Assembly: GCF_012034935.1 (NCBI RefSeq)
Contig: NZ_JAATEN010000027.1
Span: 1 to 64,000, forward strand
DNA from: Streptomyces zingiberis
GTDB lineage: Bacteria > Actinomycetota > Actinomycetes > Streptomycetales > Streptomycetaceae
Direction of reading: 5' to 3'
Length of the DNA: 64,000 bases
Shown: piece after piece, positions 18,009 through 26,902 of the stretch
How the letters are laid out: the number at the start of each line of letters is the position of its first letter
Position numbering within the stretch: position 1 is the first letter of the stretch
The notes under the pieces: model-generated
Database searches by the model: none
The model's input: only the letters and a program-made list of their open reading frames with translations
Told to the model about the DNA's origin: nothing
Made by a program: the position numbers and the translations under genes

Positions 18009-19450
18009 CCGGGCGCGCGGGGGGCTCCACGGCGGGGAAACGGCCCACGGCGAGGGTGTCCGCGGTGACCACGGCGGCGCCGGCGGTCACCTCACCGGCG
18101 GGCGCACCGGCGGCGGCGATGGCACCGGCGCCCGCACCGGCGGTGGCACGACCGGCGGCACCGGGGACCGCGTTGCCGGAGCCCGGGGCCCCGGCGGCCG
18201 TCCTGGTCACGGCGGCTCCGCCGGCCGGACTCCCGGCGGGCGTCCCCGCCGGCGGCGCGGAGGGACACGAGCGGGACGCGGCCGTCTCCCGGGCGGTCCG
18301 CCGGGCCCGGGAGGAGGTCCGCCCCGCGCTGCGGGAGTGGACCGCCCTGCTCGGCCCGGAACTGGCCACGCTCTGCGGCTACCAGATGGGGCTGTGCGAC
18401 GCGGACGGGCTCCCGATCGCGGATCCCGCGCCCGGCGCGGGCGGCGCCGGTGGCAGGACGCCGGCTCCCGGACCGGGCGCCGGGGCCGGTGCCGCCCCGG
18501 GCGCCGCGTCCTCGGGCAAGCTGGTGCGCCCCGCCCTGGCGCTGGCCTCGGCCGCCGCCGTGGGGGCCAAGCCGGAGGTGGCGCTGCCGGGCGCGGTGGC
18601 CACGGAGCTGGTCCACAACTTCTCCCTGCTGCACGACGACGTGATGGACGGTGACCGGGTCCGCCGCCACCGGCCCTCCGCCTGGGTGCGGTTCGGCACC
18701 CCGCTGACGATCCTGGCCGGCGACGGGCTGCTGGCCCTCGCGTTCGAGGTGCTCTCCTCGCAGCCCGCCCCCGGCCCGGCCGACCTGACCGCCGATCTCT
18801 CCGTCGCCCTGCGCCGGCTCTGCCTCGGCCAGGGGCAGGACCTGCTGGCCGCCGCACGGCGCGGACCGGCGGGGGCGGCCGGGGAGACGGGCCAGGGCAC
18901 GGAACGGGAGCCGGGCCGGGCGGCGGAACCGGCGGCCACGGAGGCGGATCTCGACGCCTGCCTGCGGATGCTCGAAGCCAAGACGGGGGCGCTGCTGGGG
19001 TTCGCCTGCCGGGCGGGCGCCGCCTACGCCGGGGCACCGCCCGCCGCGCTGGAGGCGTTCGAGCGGTTCGGCTCCCGGCTCGGGCTGGCGTTCCAGCTCC
19101 AGGACGACCTCCTCGGCATCTGGGGCCGGCCGGCGGACACCGGCAAGCCCGCCCGCTCCGATCTCCGGGAGCGGAAGCGGAGTGCTCCGGTGGTCGCCGC
19201 ACTCGCCTCCGGCACCCCGGCCGGGCGGCGGCTGGCGGCGCTCTACGCCCGGCCCGAGCCGCTCACCGAGGACGAGATCCCGTACGCGGCCACGCTCGTG
19301 GAGGAGGCCGGCGGCCGGGAGAGAACCCTCGCCGAAGCCCGCCGCCGGCAGGAGGAAGCCTGGCGGAGCCTGAGCGAACTGGGCCCGCCGCTGGTCGATC
19401 CCGCGGGGCTGCGTGAGGTGGTGGACTCGCTGACCGGCCGTTCCTCGTGA
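18005..19450 (+). CDS. Polyprenyl diphosphate synthase, probable GGPP synthase
   Basis: A 481-aa trans-isoprenyl diphosphate synthase, longer than the usual 330-370 aa. The excess is an Ala/Pro/Thr-rich N-terminus (1-85) and a Gly/Ala insertion (140-170). The first Asp-rich motif is DDVMD (211-215), preceded by Phe at position -5, a site linked to chain-length control. The second motif is QDDLLGIWG (366-374), the form common in actinobacterial enzymes. GKLVRP supplies the pyrophosphate-binding Lys and Arg. It should make the C20 (or C15) allylic diphosphate for the cyclase in the same operon. The GTG start overlaps the cyclase stop. A 444-bp gap follows before the second P450. Confidence 0.9.
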   Translation: MTGRAGGSTAGKRPTARVSAVTTAAPAVTSPAGAPAAAMAPAPAPAVARPAAPGTALPEPGAPAAVLVTAAPPAGLPAGVPAGGAEGHERDAAVSRAVRRAREEVRPALREWTALLGPELATLCGYQMGLCDADGLPIADPAPGAGGAGGRTPAPGPGAGAGAAPGAASSGKLVRPALALASAAAVGAKPEVALPGAVATELVHNFSLLHDDVMDGDRVRRHRPSAWVRFGTPLTILAGDGLLALAFEVLSSQPAPGPADLTADLSVALRRLCLGQGQDLLAAARRGPAGAAGETGQGTEREPGRAAEPAATEADLDACLRMLEAKTGALLGFACRAGAAYAGAPPAALEAFERFGSRLGLAFQLQDDLLGIWGRPADTGKPARSDLRERKRSAPVVAALASGTPAGRRLAALYARPEPLTEDEIPYAATLVEEAGGRERTLAEARRRQEEAWRSLSELGPPLVDPAGLREVVDSLTGRSS

Positions 19451-19894
19451 TCCGCGGAGGCCCCTCCGGCACGTCCGGCAGCATGCCCGGCGGACCGCCC
19501 GGCCCGGCCGCCCGCCGGGTACCGGCCCGGGAGCCCCATGGGCCCCGGCCGGCCGCCCGTCCCCGGCCGGGGCGCCACACCCGGCACGGGCCGCTCCCCC
19601 GTCCCGGCGGCTGACGGAGGGGCGGTGGCGGCGGGGCGGTGGCGGCGGGGCCGTCAGCCGCCGGGCGGGGCCGGTCCCGTACTCCGCGACCGTTCCGCCC
19701 GGCGCCCCGCCCCGGTCCTCCCCGGTTTTCCCCGGTCCCGCGCCTCGCCGTTGCCCGCCGTTGCCCGCCGTCCCGTCTCCCCGTCGTCTCCGCCGCCTCC
19801 GTTCCGGCCGGCGCCCCCGCCCCGGTCCCCGTCCCCCGCCGACTTCCCCCTGACAGACCCCCCGACCGACCCACCGACAGAAAGGGCGCATGGC
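19451..19894. other. Intra-operon gap, GC-rich low complexity
   Basis: 444 bp with no gene. It contains GGGGCGGTGGCGGC repeated twice near 19619-19650. A second promoter for P450-2 and the fusion gene could lie here, but none was recognised. The next start has AGAAAGGG at an appropriate distance. Confidence 0.5.
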
Positions 19895-21526
19895 ATGGCC
19901 CCGCGCTTCTTCCGGCAGAGCGCCCCGGCTCGGACACCCGCACCCACCGGGGCTTCCGCCCGGGCGGAAGCGGCCTCCGGCGCCGCCGCCCGGCCGTCCA
20001 CCGATCCCTCCCCCTCCGGTTCCCCCTCCGGCCCGTCACCGTCCGCCGCTCCGCGCCCCATACCGACGGCGCGTCCGTCCCGGCGCGCGGACGGCAGCCG
20101 GCCCCGCTTCAGCAGCGATCAGGTCGGCTTCCTGGAGCAGGCGGCCGACCGGTACGGCGACATCTTCCGGTTCCGCCTCTTCGGCATGCCGGTCATCGTG
20201 CTGAACAACCCGGACCACATCCATCAGGTCCTGGTCGGGAACCGGCACAAGTACGACAAGGAGGTGCTGCTCTACAAGCTGGTCCGCCCGGTCCTGCGCA
20301 ACGGCCTCATCACCAACCCCGGCGGCGCCCTCTACATGCGGCAGCGCCGCATGATGCAGCCGGCCTTCCGCCCCGCCGTGGTCGCCCGGTTCGGCGAGGG
20401 CATGACGGACGAGACGACCCGGATGCTCGACGCCTGGGGCGAGCGCTACCGCCCCGGGGAGGTGGCCGACCTCAGCCAGGAGTTCAGCGAGCTGACCCTC
20501 CACATCGTCACCCGCACCCTGTTCAGCGCGCAGGTGGGCGAGACCGCCCGGCGGTTCGCCGCGGCCTTCACCGAGACCAACGACATCCTCGGCCGCTTCT
20601 TCCGCTTCCCCTTCCCGCCGCTGTCCGTGCCGACCCCGGCGCACCGGCGGCTGCGGGAGGCCATCGGCCGGATGGACGCGTGCGTCTCGGAGTTCATCGA
20701 GCACAGCACCACCACCCGGCCCGCCGAGCAGACGGACGGGCAGACGGCACAGGCCGGGCAGGACGGGACGTCCGGCTCCCCCTCCCGGGGCGGCCAGGAC
20801 ATCGACCTCCTCCATCTGCTGATGAACGCCGTCGACGAGGAGGACGGCGGCTCCATGGACCTCGAACAGCTCCACCACGAGGTGCTCAACATCGTCGTCG
20901 GGGCGTACGAGACCACCACCAACGCGATGGCCTGGACGTTCCAGGTGCTCGCGGAGCAGCCGGAGATCGAGGCGCGGCTGCACGAGGAGGTGGACACCGT
21001 CCTCGCGGGCCGGCCGCCCACCATGGACGACCTGCGCTCCACGCCGTACGCGCGCCGGGTGGTCGAGGAGACGCTGCGGATGTACTCACCGGCCTGGCAG
21101 TTCATGCGCCGGGCACGGGAGGAGGACACCGTCGGCGGCCACCGCATCCCCGCCGGGGCGAACATCTACATGAACAGCTACCTGCTCCACCGCCGCCCCG
21201 AGTACTGGGAGAACCCGGAGGTCTTCGACCCCGACCGCTTCACCCCGGAGCGCTCCGCGGGCCGTCACAAGCACGCCTACATGCCGTTCGGCGCGGGGGA
21301 ACGCATCTGCATCGGCCAGCACTTCGCCCTGGTCGAACTCCATCTCGTGCTGCTGACGATCGCCCAGCGTTACCGCTTCACCCGGCCGGCGGGCCAGCCA
21401 CCGGTCAAGCCCAAGCCGCTGACCACCCTGCACCCCGGTGGCGGGGTCCATCTGGAGGTCCGGCCGCGCGCCACCGGCGACGGCGGCACCGGGCTCCCCG
21501 GGGCGGACGGGAGGGCCGCGTCGTGA
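19895..21526 (+). CDS. Cytochrome P450, second of two in terpenoid operon
   Basis: A 543-aa P450 and a clear paralogue of the first. A 70-residue Ala/Pro/Ser-rich extension precedes the core. I-helix region GAYETTT lies at 336-342, ExxR is Glu392/Arg395, and the heme loop is FGAGERICIG with Cys472. It also has a Thr/Gln/Gly insertion at about 270-300 where the first P450 has a shorter loop. The ATG at 19895 follows GAAAGGG, and a nearby upstream ATG is out of frame. The stop overlaps the fusion gene start (GTGA), so oxidation by this enzyme and the aminotransferase step are probably co-expressed. Differences in the loops suggest it acts at a different carbon from the first P450. Confidence 0.92.
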   Translation: MAPRFFRQSAPARTPAPTGASARAEAASGAAARPSTDPSPSGSPSGPSPSAAPRPIPTARPSRRADGSRPRFSSDQVGFLEQAADRYGDIFRFRLFGMPVIVLNNPDHIHQVLVGNRHKYDKEVLLYKLVRPVLRNGLITNPGGALYMRQRRMMQPAFRPAVVARFGEGMTDETTRMLDAWGERYRPGEVADLSQEFSELTLHIVTRTLFSAQVGETARRFAAAFTETNDILGRFFRFPFPPLSVPTPAHRRLREAIGRMDACVSEFIEHSTTTRPAEQTDGQTAQAGQDGTSGSPSRGGQDIDLLHLLMNAVDEEDGGSMDLEQLHHEVLNIVVGAYETTTNAMAWTFQVLAEQPEIEARLHEEVDTVLAGRPPTMDDLRSTPYARRVVEETLRMYSPAWQFMRRAREEDTVGGHRIPAGANIYMNSYLLHRRPEYWENPEVFDPDRFTPERSAGRHKHAYMPFGAGERICIGQHFALVELHLVLLTIAQRYRFTRPAGQPPVKPKPLTTLHPGGGVHLEVRPRATGDGGTGLPGADGRAAS

Positions 21527-24333
21527 GCGCCGCACCCGCCGCCTCGCACACCTCCGGCACCTCCCCCGCCGATGGCGGATCCCCCGCTTCCGGTGCAGCG
21601 CCCGGCGGCCGGGACGCGGACGGCCGGAAGCTCGGCCGCCGGCTCCGCCGCGTGTTCACCCTGCTCGGCCCGATGTACGTCAAGTTCGGGCAGATCCTCT
21701 CCACCCGGTCGGATCTGCTCCCCCCGGGCGCGGTCGAGGAGTTGCGGGTCCTCCAGGACACGGGGCGCGCGATGAGCCCGAAACGCACCGTGCGGACGCT
21801 GGAGAAGGCGTACGGCCGGCCGCTCGACCAGGTCTTCGCCTCCTTCGACCCGGTGCCGGTGGCGAGCGCCTCCATCGCCCAGGTCCATCTCGCCGTCCTC
21901 CGGGACGGGACGGGGACGGACAGGGCGGGAACGGACGGAACGGGGACGCACGGGGCCGGGGCGGAGAGGACCGGGCCCACCGCCCCGCCCGGCACCCGCG
22001 TCGCCGTCAAGGTGGTCAAGCGCGGGGTGCGGACCAGCATGCGGGTGCACCTCGCCCTGCTCACCGGACTCGTCCGCACGGCGCACACCCTTCTCCCGCC
22101 GTTGCGCCGGATGCGGATGCCCCAGCGCGTCGGTGAAATCGCCCGGCTCCTCGGCGAGCAGCTCAGCATGGTGAACGAGCGCTCCAACATGGAAGTGATC
22201 GGGGCGAACTTCGCCGGTCACCCCTTCGTCCGCATCCCGCGCGCCTTCCCGGAGCTGTCCGACGACCGGGTGCTGGTCATGGAGTACGTGGAGGGGCTGA
22301 AGGGCAGCGAGTTCGCACAGGTGGACCTGGCGCCGCGGGAACTCGCCCGCCGCCTCCAGGACATCCTGCTGACGATGCTCTACCTGGACGGCGCCTGCCA
22401 TGGCGACCTCCACCCCGGCAACATCCTGCTCAGCCGGGACGGCCGCTTCACCCTGATCGACTTCGGTATCGCCGCGTACTACACGGAGGCCGAGAAGTGG
22501 GGCCTGACCTCCTTCAACAGCGCGGCGATCAACCACCGCTGGGAGCTGGCGGTCCGCCGCTTCACGGAGTACTTCGTCGAAACCGGTGACAGCGCCGGCA
22601 GGCCCGCCGGCCGCCGGGGCCGCGGGCGTGGAAAGGCCGCGGACACCGGCACGGAGACCGGCGCGCGGACGGCCGCGAACCCGGGCGCCGCCCGCCTCCT
22701 CGCCGACCCCGGCTATGTGGAGGCCCTCACCGCCGTCTTCGTCCACCACTTCAAGACGGCCTCCGGGCAGTGGTCGGGCACGGACTTCTTCAAGGACGTC
22801 AACGAGGTCCTCACCCGCCACGGCGTGGGGTACACCGCCGCGTACACCAAGGGTGAGCTGGCGATGCTCTCCTGCGAGGGCTTCATGGCCCAGATCGACC
22901 CGGAACTCGACATCTGGGAGAACACCCGCCGGTTCGCGGACCGTTACTCGCCGGCGCTCAGCGACGCCGTGCGGGAGCGTTTCGACGCGCACTTCGCCAC
23001 CGCCACGCCCACCTCCCTGGCGCTGCGGGAGCGCGCCCGGGGCTCGCTGGTGGCCGCGACCCACCTCGACCGCTACTTCTTCCCCAGCGCCTACCCGCTC
23101 TTCGTCGCGGAGGGCGACGGCGCGGAGCTGACCGACGTCGACGGCAACCGCTACATCGACCTGGGCGGGGGCGGCGGGCCGGCCCTGCTGGGCCGCGGCC
23201 ACCCCGTCGTGCGGGACGCCCTGCGGGAGGCGGCGGCCACCTGCAACATCAACGCGCTGGGCCACGAGTCGGAGATCGCCCTCGCCGAGCTGCTGACGGA
23301 GGCGTTCCCGGGGGCGGACCGGGCTGTCTTCTCCAACTCCGGTACCGAGTCCACGCTGCACGCCGTCCGGCTCTGCCGGGCGCGGCGCCCCGGGGCGCGG
23401 CGGATCGCCAAGTTCGAGGGGCACTTCCACGGCTTCTCCGACCAGGCGATGGTGAGTTCCTGGTTCCGGGTGGCGGGCCCCCGGGAGGAGCCCGAGCCGA
23501 TCGCCGGTTCCCCGGGCACGTCGGCGGCGGCGGTCCGTGACACCCTCGTCCTCCAGTTCGGCCACCCGCGGAGTCTGGAGATCCTGCGCCGGCACGCGGC
23601 GGATGTGGCCGGGGTGCTGGTGGAGCCGCTGCCGACGACGTCGGGGCAGATCGACCGGGAGTATCTGACGGCGCTGCGGGAGCTGTGCACGGAGCTGGAC
23701 ATCCCCCTGGTCTTCGACGAGGTGGTGTCGGGCTTCCGGGTGGCGTACGGCGGGGTGCAGACGCTGACGGGCATCACCCCGGACCTCACCGTCCTCGGCA
23801 AGGTCATCGGCGGCGGGCTGCCCTGCGGGGCGCTGGTCGGCAAGGCCGAGGTGATCGAGTACGGCCGCGCCACGGGCGACCCCTTCCGGGACGCCGAGGA
23901 ACGCGGCTTCCTCGGGGGCACGATGAGCGGCAACCACCTGACCTGCACCACGGGGCTGGCGGCCCTGCGCCACCTCCGCGACCACCCGGAGATCTACCGG
24001 GAGCTGGAGCGCCGCACGGGCCTCCTCGCGGACGGGCTGCGGGGGGCCGCCGCGGCGCACGGCGTCCCGCTGCGGCTGACCGCCCGGCACTCGGTCTTCT
24101 CCCTCACCTTCACCCACAAGGACCCGGCGTACTTCCGGGACACCCTGCACGGCGTCAACTTCCAGGCGACGATGGTGCTCGCCTACTGGATGCGGATGTA
24201 CGGCGTCTACCTGCCGGAGCTGCACGCCTTCCTGCTCTCCGCGGCGCACACGGACGCGCAGGTGGCGGAGGTCGTCCGGGTCTTCGACCGCGCGGTCGGG
24301 GAGATGAAGGAGGCCGGTCTCTTCGTGCTCTGA
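21523..24333 (+). CDS. UbiB/ABC1 kinase fused to class III aminotransferase
   Basis: A single 936-aa reading frame holding two enzymes. Residues 38-500 are a UbiB/ABC1 atypical kinase: KFGQ (Lys54-Gln57, the KxGQ motif), the Ala-rich loop ASASIAQVH (114-122), Lys163, HGDLHPGN (293-300) and DFG (313-315). Residues 515-936 are a PLP-dependent class III aminotransferase like glutamate-1-semialdehyde aminomutase: SNSGTEST (604-611), FEGHFHGF, FDEVVSGF with Asp732, and VLGKVIGGG with the Schiff-base Lys760. All key residues of both halves are present. UbiB proteins are ATPases that assist handling of membrane prenyl lipids. In this operon a role in presenting or activating an oxidised terpenoid for amination is an inference. 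No stop or frameshift lies between the halves. It starts at a GTG overlapping the P450 stop. Confidence 0.92.
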   Translation: MSAAPAASHTSGTSPADGGSPASGAAPGGRDADGRKLGRRLRRVFTLLGPMYVKFGQILSTRSDLLPPGAVEELRVLQDTGRAMSPKRTVRTLEKAYGRPLDQVFASFDPVPVASASIAQVHLAVLRDGTGTDRAGTDGTGTHGAGAERTGPTAPPGTRVAVKVVKRGVRTSMRVHLALLTGLVRTAHTLLPPLRRMRMPQRVGEIARLLGEQLSMVNERSNMEVIGANFAGHPFVRIPRAFPELSDDRVLVMEYVEGLKGSEFAQVDLAPRELARRLQDILLTMLYLDGACHGDLHPGNILLSRDGRFTLIDFGIAAYYTEAEKWGLTSFNSAAINHRWELAVRRFTEYFVETGDSAGRPAGRRGRGRGKAADTGTETGARTAANPGAARLLADPGYVEALTAVFVHHFKTASGQWSGTDFFKDVNEVLTRHGVGYTAAYTKGELAMLSCEGFMAQIDPELDIWENTRRFADRYSPALSDAVRERFDAHFATATPTSLALRERARGSLVAATHLDRYFFPSAYPLFVAEGDGAELTDVDGNRYIDLGGGGGPALLGRGHPVVRDALREAAATCNINALGHESEIALAELLTEAFPGADRAVFSNSGTESTLHAVRLCRARRPGARRIAKFEGHFHGFSDQAMVSSWFRVAGPREEPEPIAGSPGTSAAAVRDTLVLQFGHPRSLEILRRHAADVAGVLVEPLPTTSGQIDREYLTALRELCTELDIPLVFDEVVSGFRVAYGGVQTLTGITPDLTVLGKVIGGGLPCGALVGKAEVIEYGRATGDPFRDAEERGFLGGTMSGNHLTCTTGLAALRHLRDHPEIYRELERRTGLLADGLRGAAAAHGVPLRLTARHSVFSLTFTHKDPAYFRDTLHGVNFQATMVLAYWMRMYGVYLPELHAFLLSAAHTDAQVAEVVRVFDRAVGEMKEAGLFVL

Positions 24334-24338
24334 GCGTT

Positions 24339-24366
24339 CCGGGGCCGCGCTCCGGCCCGGCCCCGG
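24339..24366 (+). terminator. Hairpin terminator of terpenoid operon
   Basis: CCGGGGCCG pairs with CGGCCCCGG over a 10-nt loop, starting 5 bp after the stop of the fusion gene. Confidence 0.65.
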
Positions 24367-24439
24367 GCGCCTCCCCCGTCACCGTCCCGTCTCCCCGTCC
24401 CGCCGCTCCGGCACCGTCCGGGGAGCCGTCACCCGGGCC

Positions 24440-24457
24440 GGCCGGTCCGGACCGGCC
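24440..24457. promoter_or_regulatory. 18-bp perfect palindrome upstream of WXG100-like operon
   Basis: GGCCGGTCCGGACCGGCC is an uninterrupted palindrome between the terpenoid operon and the WXG100-like operon, with a degenerate copy (GTTCCGGACCGCG) about 30 bp later. It could be an operator or part of a terminator. An AT-richer stretch (GCGATAAGTTTGAG) at 24536-24549 may mark the downstream promoter. Confidence 0.4.
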
Positions 24458-24625
24458 GTTACCGGCCGTTCCGGACCGCGATCGGCCCCGGGCCGGTTCC
24501 GGAAGATCCCCACCGATGCGAACCGGACGGGATGGCGATAAGTTTGAGCCGGTCGGGGATCCAGCACGACGCGGAAGGGCCCCGGCCGGTTGTGAGCAGT
24601 GATGCCGACGGGGGAGCGAAACGGC

Positions 24626-26902
24626 GTGCCGACCTATCACGAGATCATCAGTACCGACCTGTCCAAGCTGACCACGGCCGCCGACCGCTGGGACGGCATG
24701 GCCGAGAAGTTCAACGCGGTGGAGCGGCAGTACAAGCGCGATGTGCACGGCATCTCGCTGGGCGGGGGCCCCTGGATCGGGTTCAGCGCCACCACCGCGG
24801 CTGTCCGCTTCGACCAGACGCTCAAGGAGTTGCAGGCCGCGCAGACCGAGGCGAAGGCCGTGGCCTCCATCCTGCGCGACGCCCACACCCAGTTCACCGA
24901 GCTCAAGCGCAAGGTCGAGGCGGCGCGCGACGAGGCGGTCCGGGCCGGGATGGCCGTCTCCGCCCAGGGGACCTGCCGCTACGACTTCTCCGAGCTGACC
25001 CAGCAGGAGGCCTACACCATCCGCCACGATCCCGATCTGCCGGAGATCGAGCGGTCGTGGACCTCGCGGATAGCCACCGCCGTGGCGGCGGTGGACGACG
25101 CGGACGCCGGGGTCAAGATCGCCCTGACGGAGGTCGTCAAGGACTCCAACCCCAACGACGGCACGATGAACGGCTTCAACGCCGACGCCCAGGGCGATGT
25201 CGAGGTGTACGAGGCCGAGGCGGTCGCGGACACCGCCCAGCGGATCGCCGACGGCAAGAAGGTCTCGGCCGAGGACCTGGCGGCGCTGGAGCGGGCCCTG
25301 CGCGACAACAGCGAGGACACGGCGTTCACCCAGACCCTCCTCACCACCCTCGGCACGGACGGCACGATCAGGCTCGGCAACGAGCTCAACGACCGGGTCC
25401 TCGACTCCGACGGCGCCGACCGCGCCCGCTACCGGGAGATCCAGCGCGAACTGGCCAACTCCGTCGCGACCGCCACCACGGTGCCCGGCTCCATCGCCCA
25501 GGCGCCCCCGGGCTCCCCGAAGTTCCAGCAGTGGCTGGAGAGTCCCGAGGGGAAGTTCTACCGGGAGTGGAAGGAGTCGCTGGACGAGTCCGGCACGAAG
25601 AACTTCGGCGAGGAAACCCAGCCGCTCCGCGGCTACCAGTCGTTCGTCTCCCTGATGCAGCACGCGGACGCGGAGTTCGACGACCAGTTCCTGTACGACC
25701 TCGGTGACGACCTCATCGCGGCCGAGAAGGAAACGCCGTCGATCTTCACCAAGTGGGGCTCCGGGCACAAGGGCATCGAGAACGACGCCCTCGACGGACT
25801 GCTCGCCGTGATGAGCCGGAACCCGGACGCGGCGACCGCCTTCCTCGACCCGAACGGGAACGGCACCGGAGCGAACCACGTCGGCAACGACCACCTCGCC
25901 TACCTCCTGGGCGAGGGCGACGGTGCCCGCGAGTGGCCCAAGCACCTCTACACCGGTTACACCGTCACCGAAATGGAGGACTACACCAGCCGGCTGGGCC
26001 TGGGCGCCGCCCTCGAAGCGGCCACCACCGGCCACCCGCCGCTCGCCGACGGGGAGCGGGCCGGCGAGCCGGGTCCGCACACCCCGGCGCAGGCCCGCGT
26101 CATGCAGAACACCATCGAGATCCTCGACCAGGGCGCGGGCGGCGAGGAGATCCATCACAACCTGCAGCGGAGCGTGGGCCGCGCCCTCGCCGACTACGCC
26201 GCCGACAACCACAACATCCTCGCCGAGAACGGCACCAAGTACGGCAGCCCGGGGGGCCTGGAACAGCCCTGGCAGAACGGCGAGGACGCCGGCATCACGG
26301 TCGGCAAGGACAGCCTGATGCGGGTCATGCGCGGCGCGTCCTCCGACGACCAGACCTACGCCCTGCTCCAGGACACCCAGCGGATGTACGCGATGGACCA
26401 GCTCGCGCGGGCCCCGGAGAGCAGCGGGGAGGGCCACGAGAGCTGGAAGAAGCCCGCCAGCGACCTCGCGGCCGTCACCGGGGCGATGAACTCCATCGGC
26501 TCCGACGTCATCTTCGACGAGCGCGACGGGAAGATCTCCGCCGCCAACGACCAGGCCAAGTACGCCTACCACGTCATCGGCGCGCCCATCACCGGCCTCC
26601 CGGTCTTCGGCGACACGGCGCAGCGCCTCGTCGACGCGGCGACCTACGAGTGGTCGCAGGACGTCATCTCCGCCGCCGAGTCCAAGGCCCAGGAACAGAA
26701 CTCCGAGCACTACTCGGCCGGAGTCACCGGCACCTACGACCTGATCGACCGCTGGGCCCAGGACCGCGGAGTGGACATCAACGACGAGACGAACGCGGCG
26801 AACGACCCGAACTGGGACGCGTGGCAGGCCATGCGGCGCGAAGCCAAGCAGACCTACTCGGCGTCGCGCGGTGACGCCGCCGTCAACCTGGGCTGGGAGT
26901 GA
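24626..26902 (+). CDS. Large alpha-helical WXG100-associated protein (DUF6571-like)
   Basis: A 758-aa protein beginning VPTYHEIISTDLSKL. The first 110 residues form long helices with a WDGM/WIGF helical-hairpin pattern like WXG100 and LXG secretion substrates. The rest is a soluble, mostly helical domain rich in Asp, Glu and Ala with no signal peptide. Streptomyces genomes carry many such proteins, usually next to small WXG100-like partners. Functions are largely unknown, with export by an ESX-type system suspected. I chose the GTG behind GGGGAG rather than the ATG 24 nt upstream, which lacks a ribosome-binding site. It overlaps the next gene by 4 nt. No ESX core component (such as an EccC ATPase) is in the window. 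Confidence 0.75.
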   Translation: MPTYHEIISTDLSKLTTAADRWDGMAEKFNAVERQYKRDVHGISLGGGPWIGFSATTAAVRFDQTLKELQAAQTEAKAVASILRDAHTQFTELKRKVEAARDEAVRAGMAVSAQGTCRYDFSELTQQEAYTIRHDPDLPEIERSWTSRIATAVAAVDDADAGVKIALTEVVKDSNPNDGTMNGFNADAQGDVEVYEAEAVADTAQRIADGKKVSAEDLAALERALRDNSEDTAFTQTLLTTLGTDGTIRLGNELNDRVLDSDGADRARYREIQRELANSVATATTVPGSIAQAPPGSPKFQQWLESPEGKFYREWKESLDESGTKNFGEETQPLRGYQSFVSLMQHADAEFDDQFLYDLGDDLIAAEKETPSIFTKWGSGHKGIENDALDGLLAVMSRNPDAATAFLDPNGNGTGANHVGNDHLAYLLGEGDGAREWPKHLYTGYTVTEMEDYTSRLGLGAALEAATTGHPPLADGERAGEPGPHTPAQARVMQNTIEILDQGAGGEEIHHNLQRSVGRALADYAADNHNILAENGTKYGSPGGLEQPWQNGEDAGITVGKDSLMRVMRGASSDDQTYALLQDTQRMYAMDQLARAPESSGEGHESWKKPASDLAAVTGAMNSIGSDVIFDERDGKISAANDQAKYAYHVIGAPITGLPVFGDTAQRLVDAATYEWSQDVISAAESKAQEQNSEHYSAGVTGTYDLIDRWAQDRGVDINDETNAANDPNWDAWQAMRREAKQTYSASRGDAAVNLGWE

